Shown here: piece after piece, positions 25,577-35,230 of the stretch
Numbering within the stretch: the first letter of the stretch is position 1
How the letters are laid out: each line of letters opens with the position of its first letter
Source: CAJWOS01 sp964502005
Lineage (GTDB): Bacteria; Myxococcota_A; UBA796; UBA2385
Direction: 5' to 3'
DNA: 64,000 bases
NCBI GenBank assembly: GCA_964502005.1
Contig: CAZCUX010000002.1
Location: 310,001-374,000 of the forward strand
The notes under the pieces: generated by a model
Told to the model about the DNA's origin: nothing
Seen by the model: the letters and a program-made list of their open reading frames with translations, nothing else
Databases searched by the model: none
Program-made: the position numbers and the translations under genes

Positions 25577-26179
25577 CTAGGGATATACCGCGCGCTTCTG
25601 AAATACGCATTCCCACGAATAGATACCGGGCCGATATACGCCACGGGACAGCTGCACGACCTCGAAATGGGGCTCCACCGCCGACACAATATCGCGCGCG
25701 GTTCGGCGCGGCGGGCCTTCGTTTCCAGGGGGCCCGTCGGCACTTCCCCACCACGACACCCACGTACCGCCCGGCTCCATCGCATCCGCGACCTTCGCCA
25801 CAATTTGCTGCCGAACGACATCCTCGCCAAACACATGTACGCAGCCAAAATCAAACACAAACGAAAAAGGCCCACCGGGAATAGGTTGCCGCAAAGCATC
25901 CACCACCGCAAACGAAACATCCAGCCCGCTTGGACAAGCCGAAATCGCTCCGGCGATGGCGACTTCGGAAATATCAACACCGAGCACCTGGAATCCGCGC
26001 CGGGCCAAATAATACGCATTGCGCCCCAGTCCGCAACCTAAGTCCAATGCGCGAGCAGGCACGATAGTCAACCTATCCAGAGTCGTCTCTAAAAAGTCGG
26101 CATGGGAATCATGATGCCAAGGGGTGTCCCCCATTCGGTAGCGATTGTTCCAACGTTCTGCATCTGTGGACTGTGCCAT
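25577..26179 (-). CDS. Class I SAM-dependent methyltransferase (TPMT-like)
   Basis: The 200-residue protein (ATG 26179, GGAGGAAGT upstream) has motif I LDLGCGLGRNAYYLARRGF, an acidic motif II VLGVDIS and a post-I VFDFGCVHVF segment. The N-terminus, WNNRYRMGDTPWHHDSHADFLE, matches thiopurine/tellurite-type methyltransferases, which often read WexRY..gdtPW. The likely activity is S- or Se/Te-methylation of small molecules for detoxification, but the substrate is not determined. Upstream in-frame ATGs up to 26236 lack a ribosome site. Confidence 0.85.
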   Translation of the reverse strand: MAQSTDAERWNNRYRMGDTPWHHDSHADFLETTLDRLTIVPARALDLGCGLGRNAYYLARRGFQVLGVDISEVAIAGAISACPSGLDVSFAVVDALRQPIPGGPFSFVFDFGCVHVFGEDVVRQQIVAKVADAMEPGGTWVSWWGSADGPPGNEGPPRRTARDIVSAVEPHFEVVQLSRGVYRPGIYSWECVFQKRAVYP

Positions 26180-26345
26180 ACTTCCTCCAGCAACCCACTT
26201 GTCCTGCCGAATAGATGAAAGCCAACCCGACATCAATATTTGACAACTGCGTTCGCTTCACCGAACATTGACATCCACAACGTCACTTCTGGGCATTGCA
26301 CCTCTTATAGCAATCATACTGCTCCGTCCCCCAAGCCGAGTTTCG

Positions 26346-27062
26346 ATGTCTTTGTCCATCCACCGCACTTCCCTACTCGCTACTACGCTATTCTTGTGGA
26401 GTATTGCATGCACAAAGACTGTCCCCAATCCTGCCCAACGTGACCGGGATGCCTACTTATCGGTGGTTCGTGCCACCAATCCCGATGCAACGCAGAACCT
26501 CGCGACCTGCAGCACCATTCAAGACGCGCCGATGCGCAGTGAATGCACCCTACTGGTAGCAAGAGGTCAAGCATTCCGCGGCACCGACCTTGCGTACGAT
26601 TGGTGCCCACTGGTAGATGGCCAAATATGGAAAGACGAGTGTTATTTTATGGCCGCAGAGTCCGCATGGGCAAGACGCGACAACCACGGTGCGCGTACCT
26701 TGTGTCAAAGTGCGGGGCGATTTTACCACGCTTGTAGCCAGCATTTGTACCAGTTGGGGCGCAACCAGGAGGTCGGTCACCAAGGCACAGACCCCGTGAC
26801 GGCAAGAAAACGTCTGGATGCGCTCATTTCCGACACAGGTGTTCGTTTGTCGCCCGAGGACTACCTCAAAGAACAAGGACTCTGGCTCGCCAATGTTGCA
26901 ATGCGCCACAACATTCGGCAGGCAGGCTGGTGCGAACCCTTGCGCGACGACATCGAGGCCGCTTGCCGACATGCGTTGCATTCTCCCCAAGGCCTGCGCG
27001 GCGTACCGACGTCGGCAATGCCGAATGGGGCAAGCGGAAACGGCTCGGCACCCAAGCACTGA
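26346..27062 (+). CDS. Cys-rich lipoprotein of unknown function
   Basis: The 238-residue product begins MSLSIHRTSLLATTLFLWSIACTKT: a lipoprotein signal with WSIAC as lipobox. The ATG at 26346 was taken rather than the in-frame start at 26268 because it begins the signal peptide. The mature part has about ten cysteines and CxxxxxxxxC-spaced pairs, some in SEL1/TPR-like helical pairs, as seen in many myxobacterial lipoproteins. No family is named. It converges on the 27185-28084 gene and may share the terminator between them. Confidence 0.65.
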   Translation: MSLSIHRTSLLATTLFLWSIACTKTVPNPAQRDRDAYLSVVRATNPDATQNLATCSTIQDAPMRSECTLLVARGQAFRGTDLAYDWCPLVDGQIWKDECYFMAAESAWARRDNHGARTLCQSAGRFYHACSQHLYQLGRNQEVGHQGTDPVTARKRLDALISDTGVRLSPEDYLKEQGLWLANVAMRHNIRQAGWCEPLRDDIEAACRHALHSPQGLRGVPTSAMPNGASGNGSAPKH

Positions 27063-27115
27063 GCCAAATGTTCCCCACGGCCCCATTCGCCTCGCAAACG
27101 ATGCCAACACGCAAC

Positions 27116-27147
27116 CCAAAAAAAAACGGTGGGACTCGCCCACCGTT
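27116..27147 (-). terminator. Intrinsic terminator for the 27185-28084 gene
   Basis: On the minus strand a perfect 9-bp stem (27125-27133 with 27139-27147, loop of 5) is followed by a run of nine T (complement of A at 27118-27126). It starts 38 bp after the stop of the minus-strand lipoprotein gene. Only the minus-strand reading has the U-tract. Confidence 0.85.
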
Positions 27148-27184
27148 GCCCCGGACTGTTCGTCCAGGAGTTGCGGCGCAATCC

Positions 27185-28084
27185 TCAGAAGGAGACGTCG
27201 TAATCGCCGGCGAAGGAGATGACGCCGTTCCACACCGCTTCCACCTGTTCAGGGGACGAGAACGCGCCCGCGCAGATGGTCGGCGGGAGGGACGTAAACA
27301 CCGCGCATGCGCCATCGGATGCTGCGGTCTCGTCCATGCCGTCCATACACTCCATCGCCGAATAGCGGGCGAGGTTGTAGTCGATAGGAAGCATAGAGTC
27401 GTAGCGTCCACCGCTGATGCAGCTGTCGGTCGTGCTGCCCATGATGCGGTCTTTGCACTCGTCCACAACCGTCTGCTGGGTGCTCGCGTCGATGCCTACG
27501 CCGCCTTTGTCGAGGAGGCACTCCACAACGTAGTTGCAGATGGTGTCTTCGAAGCGGTAGCAGACCTCCGACCCCGTCTCCATGACCGCGTTGCGCGCGG
27601 CGTTGTAGGTGCTGTAAACCTGCAAGTCCATGAGGTCCGCAGCGCCTGCCGGCAAGCTGGTAACGGCTCCAGCGACTTCGTCGGCGCCACCGCCGTAGCC
27701 AATCATACATGTGGCGACCGGGGGGTGACCGCCCATGATTTCCGACTCCGAGCCCGTGAGCGCGCTGCAATCCATTTCCGCGACGTCAGCCGTACACTCG
27801 TTGAGGATCGCGGCATCATCGATCGGAAGGCCATCCTCTGCACCACCGCAGTTGGGGTCCGCACCTTCGGTTGCTTCGATGCAGCGCGCCATCATTTCAT
27901 CGGCGGTGAGGTCGCTTTGCCCATCGGCACAATCGACAGCCCACGCACAAACGGCTTCGCAATAGGACTCGTTTTCGCCGTCAACCGCGTCTTTCACCTT
28001 GTCGACGAGCTTGCAGCCCGGGGCCGACACGGCAAACAGGAATCCCAGGGCAGCGCTGCTTCGACCCACAGTCTTGAACATCAT
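27185..28084 (-). CDS. Cys-rich acidic lipoprotein
   Basis: The 299-residue product begins MMFKTVGRSSAALGFLFAVSAPGC, a lipoprotein signal (Cys24). GGAGAG precedes two tandem ATGs at 28084 and 28081. The mature protein is strongly acidic and contains about 16 cysteines in spaced pairs such as ESYCEAVCAWAVDC, which suggests a disulfide-rich extracellular fold. No family was recognised. A strong intrinsic terminator follows, so the gene is probably a single transcription unit. Confidence 0.75.
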   Translation of the reverse strand: MMFKTVGRSSAALGFLFAVSAPGCKLVDKVKDAVDGENESYCEAVCAWAVDCADGQSDLTADEMMARCIEATEGADPNCGGAEDGLPIDDAAILNECTADVAEMDCSALTGSESEIMGGHPPVATCMIGYGGGADEVAGAVTSLPAGAADLMDLQVYSTYNAARNAVMETGSEVCYRFEDTICNYVVECLLDKGGVGIDASTQQTVVDECKDRIMGSTTDSCISGGRYDSMLPIDYNLARYSAMECMDGMDETAASDGACAVFTSLPPTICAGAFSSPEQVEAVWNGVISFAGDYDVSF

Positions 28085-28260
28085 CGTCTCTCCAACCACC
28101 GAACGGCGCTCCACGCGGAGTGAGGTGGAATCCGGCATGGGGGGTCGTTCCCGAACCACACGGGAACCGCTCCAACCTGCTATCCTAACACGTTCCCCCA
28201 GGGCTGGCGGGGCGCGGAACGCGCGCGACAGATTTGCGACGGTACGGCTTGCCAGACGCC

Positions 28261-28998
28261 TCACGAGGGGGACGCGTGGGGCCAAGCGCAAAGAATGCGG
28301 TTCATGGGCGTGATGGCCTCGGGAATCGCAGACCAGCGCACGCGATACCCAGCTTGGTCGAGCCGATAAGTGCGGTAAACATCGGTCGCCACGGAAACCC
28401 CGAGAGCAGCGCCCAATGTAGGAGGGCCAGGCAACGCGGCGTCCGGGTAGCAGCATGGCATCACGGCGACGGGAACCTGCGCAGCCAGGGCAATATCCAG
28501 CAAGCTGTCGGTTGCACGTCCACAAGCGTGCACACCGATCACGGCCGATTGACCGTCAACAGCCACCGCTTCGAGGGGGATGGTCTCGAACTGCACTTTG
28601 TCGCGAATCCACGGCGCGACCCCTTCGAGCGCCTCCAAGCACCGCATCGCGCTCTCCGGCCGCCGCTGGTCCACGAGGCGCACATGCGCGACATCCCGAT
28701 GGTGTACTGCGTACAACAAACCAGCGAGCCCGTGCCCACAACAGGCATCTACGACCGTCGGCGCCCGCACATACCGTCGCACATGTTCGAAGAACTCAAA
28801 GTTTTCGAGCACTTCTTTGAACGGCACCGCCTCGGATACCAACAGCGCGCGGGCGAGGCGCGCCACCAACGTGTCACCCGAAAACGCGCCGGCGAGGCGG
28901 TCGCGGGACCGCACTCGGGCGCCCGCACGAACGGGCAGACCGCCCGCATTGAACTGGGGGAACGCTTTGTAGCGCGGGGCGGTACGGGGCAAATCCAT
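28261..28998 (-). CDS. Methyltransferase-domain protein (Methyltransf_32-like)
   Basis: The 245-residue protein has VVDACCGHGLAGLLYA (SAM loop, about residues 81-96) and the later pair VIGVHACGRATDSLLD and VAVMPCCYPDAAL. These are the HACG...PCCY signatures of the Methyltransf_32 group, whose members include tRNA and protein methyltransferase-like enzymes. The substrate is unknown. The ATG at 28998 lies 29 bp after the stop of the NAD(P)-binding protein gene on the same strand, so the two are likely cotranscribed. Confidence 0.75.
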   Translation of the reverse strand: MDLPRTAPRYKAFPQFNAGGLPVRAGARVRSRDRLAGAFSGDTLVARLARALLVSEAVPFKEVLENFEFFEHVRRYVRAPTVVDACCGHGLAGLLYAVHHRDVAHVRLVDQRRPESAMRCLEALEGVAPWIRDKVQFETIPLEAVAVDGQSAVIGVHACGRATDSLLDIALAAQVPVAVMPCCYPDAALPGPPTLGAALGVSVATDVYRTYRLDQAGYRVRWSAIPEAITPMNRILCAWPHASPS

Positions 28999-29027
28999 GA
29001 CAACCTCTAACGTCGGCGACGCGCCGT

Positions 29028-29735
29028 TTACGACCGGAGGTCCGAAAGGTCGAGAACGCGCCTCTGACCGTGCCCTTCAAGGGCCGCGCGCACACATAGT
29101 CCCCCCAAAACATCGCCGGTCACCGTGCCATAGCGGTCGGCGATGCGTGTAGCGCCGAGCCCACGCGCGACCGACAACGTCAAGTCGGAAATCCGGCTGC
29201 CAATGCGCTCCAACGGTCGGTCTTCGCCGCGGTCATCCCCCGTAATAAAACTTGGCCGAACCACCGTATACGCCAACGCAGATGCAGCGAGGTGCCCCTC
29301 GACGGCCGTACGTGCCTGAAGGTACGCATTGCCACCCGCACCACCAGCGCCCAAACTCGACAAATACAGCACATGCACCGCTTGGCCCGCGCACGCATCA
29401 ATGACCATCATGGAATATCCCGCATCTACCTTTTGATAAGTAGGCGACGCCCCCGTTCGTTTGGCTTCCTCTTTCGCGCCCCGCCGTGTGATGCCCAGCA
29501 TCAAAAAGACGTGTGACGGCGCTTCGTCGGCGACCAACGCTGCGACCGCGTCTGGCTCCCACGGCGCCTCGCAAACCCGCACGCCCTGGGCGCGCCACTG
29601 CTCCGTGAGGCTGCTCCCGCGCGGAGAACCAGGCCGAAGGTGCGCCGACACGGCGATACCCCGCGCGAGTGCATGGGACACTACATGGCGGCCGGTGTAG
29701 CCCGTCGCGCCAAATACCAAGAATCGCTCGTCCAT
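29028..29735 (-). CDS. NAD(P)-binding NmrA/SDR-like oxidoreductase
   Basis: The 235-residue product starts at ATG 29735 with GGGAGGTGG upstream: MDERFLVFGATGYTGRHVV. The GATGYTG loop at residues 9-15 is the dinucleotide-binding motif of atypical short-chain reductases (NmrA, DUF2867 and related groups). LYLSSLGAGG near residue 130 and YLQART correspond to the active-site region, although a classic YxxxK is not obvious. It may bind NAD(P) as a sensor or catalyse a reduction. It is the first gene of a two-gene unit with the methyltransferase. Confidence 0.8.
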   Translation of the reverse strand: MDERFLVFGATGYTGRHVVSHALARGIAVSAHLRPGSPRGSSLTEQWRAQGVRVCEAPWEPDAVAALVADEAPSHVFLMLGITRRGAKEEAKRTGASPTYQKVDAGYSMMVIDACAGQAVHVLYLSSLGAGGAGGNAYLQARTAVEGHLAASALAYTVVRPSFITGDDRGEDRPLERIGSRISDLTLSVARGLGATRIADRYGTVTGDVLGGLCVRAALEGHGQRRVLDLSDLRS

Positions 29736-29876
29736 TGCCACCTCCCGCGCGGCTGTATCGCAAGCGTCCGGTGACGACGAATCCTTTCGCCGGGGAAGAA
29801 GCACGGGCTGCGCGCGAACGGCCTCTACCGGCCCTCTCCGGCGTGCGCGGGCAACTCCGCCCTTATGCGCATCCCC

Positions 29877-30404
29877 TCATGGCTTTGGAAGAGCCTTGGC
29901 GGGCAAATGCGCGGCGGCGGTGTCCAGGCCGATGCCGTCCGCGGAGGACCCCGCACAGCGCACGAAGGTCAGCTCCTTGCCGTCCTTTTCAACCTTCACG
30001 CCCGCGTAATGGTTGCCTTCGCCGTCGATGCCGCTGCCCATCGCCCACACCACGCGGTACACCACGCCGTCATCACCCGGAAAAATCAGGCTGTCCTCCC
30101 AGCCACGGGCCCAAGTCTGGCGGTCTGCGCGCACCAGCGACGCTGCGCCGCGCGGAGGCGACGTTCGCTCAACGGCGCCACGCCGACCGAATCGGTATTC
30201 GAGCGTAGTCCACGCCGCATTGGCGCAGACCGAAATCGTCTTTCCGCCCGACGCGGTGTCGCAAGAGAACACCACCTGCTCGGTTTCGTCGCAGTGCGAC
30301 ACAATTTTGGGGGGCGTGTTTCCGCCTGCGGGAAGCGAAATGGCCATCAGCGAGAACATACCGACCGCTCGGCCCAACCGACCCTTCGTTGCCAAATTCG
30401 CCAT
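29877..30404 (-). CDS. Secreted protein of unknown function
   Basis: The 175-residue product (ATG 30404, AGGTG upstream) has an N-terminal basic then hydrophobic segment (RLGRAVGMFSLMAISLPAGG), a likely signal peptide. The mature part contains FSCDTASGGKTISVCAN followed by LEYRFGR, a pattern seen in several small exported proteins of Gram-negatives but not tied to a function. Cys residues at three sites may form disulfides. It stands alone, with 140 bp to the NAD(P)-binding protein gene and a divergent region before the amine oxidase gene. Confidence 0.65.
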   Translation of the reverse strand: MANLATKGRLGRAVGMFSLMAISLPAGGNTPPKIVSHCDETEQVVFSCDTASGGKTISVCANAAWTTLEYRFGRRGAVERTSPPRGAASLVRADRQTWARGWEDSLIFPGDDGVVYRVVWAMGSGIDGEGNHYAGVKVEKDGKELTFVRCAGSSADGIGLDTAAAHLPAKALPKP

Positions 30405-30660
30405 GGTTCACCTACGTTGCACCGTTTGCGGACCTACTTTCTCCCGGCGCGCGCGCACGAGCAACCCACGGAAACCCGCAGTCGGCGGTGGCAGGCTATC
30501 GTTCCCCTCGTTTGGAAAATAGCGATTGCACGGTCGCGCCTCGTTGATCAAAGACACAAAATGTCTAGGGAAATTCCTGAAATCGAAGAGAGTCGTTCCA
30601 TTTTTCGCCTCATTCCTCTATAAGTGGTGTCGACAATCCCACCGAAGTGGAGACATCCCC

Positions 30661-32307
30661 ATGGGGCGAACGCTCGCATTCCGAAACCTCAAGCGCGCTG
30701 CACAAATCGCCAAGATTGCCGATGAGTTGCGGATAACCACCCCCGAAGCCATCGAGCGCGCACGAGAAGCGACAGCGCGAAAGGCGTCGTTTGGACATCC
30801 ATCCCGACGTGCTGTGCTTCAAGGTGCCACAGCGGCGGGAGTAGTCGGAATGATGGGTCTTCCGCGACTTGCGTGGTCTCGCCCTGTGTCGCGCACTACC
30901 GCTCGAATCGCGATTGTCGGCGGCGGTATGGGCGGGCTCTCGGCAGCGTATGCCCTCTACAACAAGGGCGTCGTCGCCGATGTCTTTGAGGCAAACACTC
31001 GTGTTGGCGGGCGGGTGTGGTCCCTCGGCGGCGCCTTTTCAGGTCCAACCACGTTCCCCGGCCAAGTCGTCGAACGGGGCGGCGAGCTTATCGACACCTT
31101 GCACACCACGATGCGGGGATACTGCAACGAGTTCGGCCTCGCCGTAGAAGATTACGACAAATCGCCCGGCGAAGCGCTGTTCTTTTCCGGTGACGAGCTT
31201 TGGGACGAAGCGGATGTGGTCGACGAATACCGCGCGTTCGTCGCGGCGATGCGCGCCGACCTCCAGAACGTGTCGGAGCCAACGGCAATGTCGTTTACCG
31301 ACGCCGAAGTCGCCCTCGATATTACGAGCCTCGACGAATACCTCGACAGCCGCGGCGCGGGCTCGCTGCTGCGAAACATCATCGAAGCGGCCTATGTAGG
31401 CGAATATGGCCGTGAGCTATCCCAGCAGTCCGCGCTGAACATGCTACTGTTTTTGCATGCTGACAAGAGCAGCAACTTCCGCGAATTTGGAGTTTATAGC
31501 GACGAGCGCTTTCATATCGTCGGTGGAAACGAGCAAATACCCGCGGCAATAGGAAACGTACTGCAAGACCAAATCCAGCTTGGGATGAAACTGCTTCACG
31601 TCGCCAAAGACAGCCAAGGCGCCTACTCCCTCACCTTCGAAGACACAGCAGGCGGCCAAAGCACGCTCACGTATGACTACGTCGTGCTCGCGATTCCCTT
31701 CTCGGTACTGCGGGACGTCTCCTTCGATGCGTCCGTCGCGCTTCCCAGCTGGAAGAAGGAGGCAATCGCGTCGTTTGACTATGGCACCAACACGAAGATG
31801 ATGGTGGGCTTCCAAGGTCGCCCATGGGCCGACGCCGGCACCAATGGTGCCGTCTACGCACACGGCCTTGCCGCGATGCACAACGTATGGGAAACCAACT
31901 ACAGCCAGGCAGCATCTACGCGAGGGGTGCTGACCAACTATACCGGCGGCGACCGCGGCACGGCCATCGACCTTAGCGACGTGCAAGGCGATGTACAGGC
32001 CTTCCTCGCCGACCTTGACCAAGTATTGCCGGGCGTATCGTCCCAGGTCCGCCGCGACGAAACCGGCGCAATCGTCGCACATGTCGAGAAATGGTCCGCA
32101 TCTCCCTTTACCAAGGGCTCCTACTCGAACAACTTCCCGGGCTATTTCACGTCGATATGCGGACTCGAGGGCCTGCCCGTCGAACGGTTGTACTTCGCGG
32201 GGGAGCATGCCGACTCTTTCTACGAGTGGCAAGGCTTCATGGAGGGCGCGGCAAACTCCGGGATCGCAGCGGCGACCAACATCTTGGCGGAGCTGCGCGT
32301 CTCCTAA
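30661..32307 (+). CDS. Tat-exported flavin-containing amine oxidase
   Basis: The 548-residue protein has a twin-arginine signal around residues 42-70 (SRRAVLQGATAAGVVGMMGLP), unusually far from the N-terminus. An FAD dinucleotide-binding motif follows, IAIVGGGMGGLSAAYAL, with the VGGRVWS motif after it. The C-terminus YFAGEHADSFYEWQGFMEGA is the second FAD-contact motif of the monoamine-oxidase/L-amino-acid-oxidase family. It should oxidise amines or amino acids in the periplasm, releasing ammonia and H2O2. The ATG at 30661 was chosen for its GGAG and because the reading begins there with a conserved helix. Substrate unknown. Confidence 0.9.
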   Translation: MGRTLAFRNLKRAAQIAKIADELRITTPEAIERAREATARKASFGHPSRRAVLQGATAAGVVGMMGLPRLAWSRPVSRTTARIAIVGGGMGGLSAAYALYNKGVVADVFEANTRVGGRVWSLGGAFSGPTTFPGQVVERGGELIDTLHTTMRGYCNEFGLAVEDYDKSPGEALFFSGDELWDEADVVDEYRAFVAAMRADLQNVSEPTAMSFTDAEVALDITSLDEYLDSRGAGSLLRNIIEAAYVGEYGRELSQQSALNMLLFLHADKSSNFREFGVYSDERFHIVGGNEQIPAAIGNVLQDQIQLGMKLLHVAKDSQGAYSLTFEDTAGGQSTLTYDYVVLAIPFSVLRDVSFDASVALPSWKKEAIASFDYGTNTKMMVGFQGRPWADAGTNGAVYAHGLAAMHNVWETNYSQAASTRGVLTNYTGGDRGTAIDLSDVQGDVQAFLADLDQVLPGVSSQVRRDETGAIVAHVEKWSASPFTKGSYSNNFPGYFTSICGLEGLPVERLYFAGEHADSFYEWQGFMEGAANSGIAAATNILAELRVS

Positions 32308-32566
32308 CGCTCCCCCGCACTGCGGAACCGGCGTGCTTGGTGGCGCGGCAGAAGCTCCCACCAAGCGCGAATGGCCGTCCCATTGCACAATCGCGGAATG
32401 GGTGCCCGAATCAACGGCATCTCCCAATCCGCGCGAGCCCGTACGCGCCTGCCCCGCGGTCCTTGAAGTCGCCTTGCTATACACCGGGGAAGTGAAGCAA
32501 ATCAAACTTCACACCCAAACCGCAAGCAAAATACCCGCGACAAAAACAACGTATAAAATAAGAGTA

Positions 32567-35119
32567 CTATCCGCCACGGGCGCTGCGCAGTGTACGCGCA
32601 TACACCACACCGACCGTGAGCACCAACATCACGGCCGTGAAGCCACCCAAGATGCCCATGAGCTCCGAGAGCGTAAAGCCCTGGTCGGAGGCTTTGTCAG
32701 AAAACTTGAGCCCCAGCTTCCACAGCGAACCACTAATAACCTGGGCCTCAAACTCGCCTGTCCGATAGGTCGGAACGGCCACTTCGCGCCCACACTTGAT
32801 GACGGCGTCAAATCCGTAGCGCTGGATAGTGAGCCACGTCAATGCTTTGGCCGTCTCTCCCATATCGCGCACGCTGACCATGATGCTCGAGAACGTAATT
32901 TGGGGAATCAGCATCAAGGGCAACGTGCCCACGGCCGCTTCCGAGCTGGTCCATACGGCAGAAACGAACAGTCCCAGAGCCATACCGACGAGACCCAACA
33001 AGCCGCTCACGCCCGCGAGCTTGGCCAGCGGAAAGCCGTAGGTCCCAAGGTCCAATATCGGATGCAAAACGCCGGTGAGCACAGCGCACTGGAGCACAGT
33101 CGCGACGCCAAGCACCAGCACTTTGGACGAGACATACGGGAGCACACCGACACCAATGCGGGCTTCTCGTTGCCAAATCGCCCGGTCAGCAATCAGCTCC
33201 CGCACAGAACCTGACATCCCGAACCACAAGCAGCTCAGCGACAACATGAACAAAAACGGAGCGGTAGGTGCGGGGAACACCACGGCCATTACAGCTGCCA
33301 AAAACACCGGCTGGATCATCAACACCGCCAAACCAGTCCGGTCCCGTACCCGCGTTTGCGCGTACCGCGCCGTCAGTGTTCGAAAGTGTCGCCAAAAGGC
33401 ACGGCGGTTGGGCCGCTGGTCTGCGCTGGGACCGCGTTCGACGCCATCGACGCCAAGGAGGTGGTCGCGCGTGACCACAAACTTGCGGAAAACAAGGCTG
33501 TCCTTGAACAGCGACGACCAAGTCTCCGACGGATGGTCCGCAAAACGGTTGAAGATAGCGTCGGGAGTGCGAACCTGAAAATACCGCGCCCCCTCGGTGG
33601 GAGGACCGAAGAACGCAACCCGGCCGCCGCTCACCAGCACCAAGAGATGGTCAACCTGCGCCAAGACCTCGGGCGTAAGGTCATGGGTCACGAGAAACAC
33701 GATGCGTCCACGGTCGGCAAGCTGGCGAACCAAACGCACGATGTCCTGGGACGCGCGGGGGTCGAGGCCGCTTGTGGGTTCGTCCAAAAACAGAACCTTG
33801 GTGGACCGACTCATCAGCTCTTGGCCGAGATTCACGCGTTTTCGTTGGCCGCCCGAAATACCCCGCTGGAGCGCATCACCGATACGGCTCTTGCGAATAT
33901 GCCCGATGTCAAGCTCTTGCAGCACGCGCTCGACTTCGCCCTTGACCTCGTCTGCGCCGACATCGCCCGGAAAGCGCAACAGGCCGCTATATCCGAGGCT
34001 CTCTTCTACCGATAGCTCCGCATGAACCAAGTCGTCTTGGGGCACCACGCCCATCAACGACCGGTCGTGTTGCAACAGCGCATGGAAATTGGTGCCGTCG
34101 AGCAGGACATCGCCCGAATCAGCGGGCGTCACGCCGCTAATCGCATGCAGCAGCGTGGTCTTTCCACAACCCGACGGCCCGACGACCGCAACCACTTCAC
34201 CGGAGAACACGGTAAAGGAGACGTCGTCGAGAAGGGACACTTCACCGATGCGGCGCTTGAGGTTTCGCACGCTCAACGAGGAGAACGTTCGCTCTCCATC
34301 GACCACCAGGTGGGTCTGCCCTTCTCCGTCTTCTTCGATGCGCAGCCTGAAGTTGGCGATTTGCAAGACGGAGCCCGACCGCAGCGGCGCCGAAGTGACG
34401 GGCACACCGTTGAGCAGGGTCGGGCGACCACTCGCTTGGTCGACGATGCGCCAACCGCCGCCATGCTGACGCACGACCTCCGCATGAACCAAGGCCACCT
34501 GTGGGTCCGGCAAGCACACATCGCAGCCCGTCGAGCGGCCGATACTGACAACGTGGTCGCCCAGTCGAATCTTGCGCTCGGATTCAACCAGTCCCACGGC
34601 ATGTTTGTGCAATAGCGCCGTGACGAGCACGTCGTCGACGCCCAAGGCAACCGCGGCCGCCCGCAACTGGCTCAACTCTTGCCGAGACACCCCTTCGCCG
34701 CGCTGCGCAGCCATGGCGAACAGGGTGTCGAGCAGCAACAGCGACTCGCTGGAGCCGTGTTCCGCCGCAAACTGCGACAGGTCGACTTGTTCGCGCGTAT
34801 CTTCGGCCAAGGCCGCAGCGTGGATAGACCCAAATCGCGCCGCAAACGCCCGAAACGACGCGTCATCGACGCCCAGTTGTTCCGAAGGTGCGCGCGCAGC
34901 CGCAACCAGCGCAAAAATCGCCTCTTCCGACAAGCCAGTGCGGGCCACCAAGGCTTGCGAAAGCACCTCGATGTCACGCTCCGTGCTCGAAGGCGGACCG
35001 AGCGTGCGAAGAGCGAGACGCACAAAGGAGACGGCAAAGTCCACCGCTTCGGGATTTGCGTCGGGCTCCATCCGGTAGATGATGTCCGCTGCCGAGCCAA
35101 GGGAGGAAACGGAAGTCAT
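32567..35119 (-). CDS. TerB-like / FHA / ABC ATPase / ABC-2 permease fusion (ABCG-type exporter)
   Basis: The 850-residue protein combines four parts. Residues 1-175 are helical and resemble the TerB/TerB-like domain. Residues 182-262 are an FHA domain (VSIGRSTGCDVCLPD), which binds phosphothreonine. Residues of about 283-500 are an ABC ATPase: Walker A GPSGCGKT (314-321), signature ISGGQRKRVNLG, Walker B VLFLDEPTSGLD. Residues of about 600-845 hold six membrane spans of the ABC-2 type. This is the ABCG/White half-transporter order, which acts as a dimer. The FHA domain suggests control by a Ser/Thr kinase. The ATG is at 35119; a terminator separates it from the upstream gene. Cargo unknown. 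Confidence 0.9.
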   Translation of the reverse strand: MTSVSSLGSAADIIYRMEPDANPEAVDFAVSFVRLALRTLGPPSSTERDIEVLSQALVARTGLSEEAIFALVAAARAPSEQLGVDDASFRAFAARFGSIHAAALAEDTREQVDLSQFAAEHGSSESLLLLDTLFAMAAQRGEGVSRQELSQLRAAAVALGVDDVLVTALLHKHAVGLVESERKIRLGDHVVSIGRSTGCDVCLPDPQVALVHAEVVRQHGGGWRIVDQASGRPTLLNGVPVTSAPLRSGSVLQIANFRLRIEEDGEGQTHLVVDGERTFSSLSVRNLKRRIGEVSLLDDVSFTVFSGEVVAVVGPSGCGKTTLLHAISGVTPADSGDVLLDGTNFHALLQHDRSLMGVVPQDDLVHAELSVEESLGYSGLLRFPGDVGADEVKGEVERVLQELDIGHIRKSRIGDALQRGISGGQRKRVNLGQELMSRSTKVLFLDEPTSGLDPRASQDIVRLVRQLADRGRIVFLVTHDLTPEVLAQVDHLLVLVSGGRVAFFGPPTEGARYFQVRTPDAIFNRFADHPSETWSSLFKDSLVFRKFVVTRDHLLGVDGVERGPSADQRPNRRAFWRHFRTLTARYAQTRVRDRTGLAVLMIQPVFLAAVMAVVFPAPTAPFLFMLSLSCLWFGMSGSVRELIADRAIWQREARIGVGVLPYVSSKVLVLGVATVLQCAVLTGVLHPILDLGTYGFPLAKLAGVSGLLGLVGMALGLFVSAVWTSSEAAVGTLPLMLIPQITFSSIMVSVRDMGETAKALTWLTIQRYGFDAVIKCGREVAVPTYRTGEFEAQVISGSLWKLGLKFSDKASDQGFTLSELMGILGGFTAVMLVLTVGVVYARTLRSARGG

Positions 35120-35179
35120 GCCATATCCTTCACGGCCACTGCATACGCGCCACTACCGCACGCAAATGAGGGGTTAGAC

Positions 35180-35214
35180 GAACAAAAGAAAGCCTGCCAG
35201 ACGAACTGGCAGGC
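35180..35214 (-). terminator. Intrinsic terminator after the 35231-35656 gene
   Basis: On the minus strand a perfect 9-bp stem GCCTGCCAG/CTGGCAGGC (35206-35214 with 35192-35200, loop of 5) is followed by TTTCTTTTGTT. It lies 16 bp after the stop at 35231 and 60 bp upstream of the ABC fusion gene, so it ends the upstream operon. Confidence 0.88.
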
Positions 35215-35230
35215 CTCCGTCTACTATCAT

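Noticed and set aside
26930..28123. 397-codon plus-strand frame
   Set aside because: Antisense to the Cys-rich lipoprotein gene that has signal peptide, ribosome site and terminator.
32336..32372. Inverted repeat after the amine oxidase gene
   Set aside because: GCTTGGTGG/CCACCAAGC can pair, but there is no T-run after it, so it was not called a terminator.
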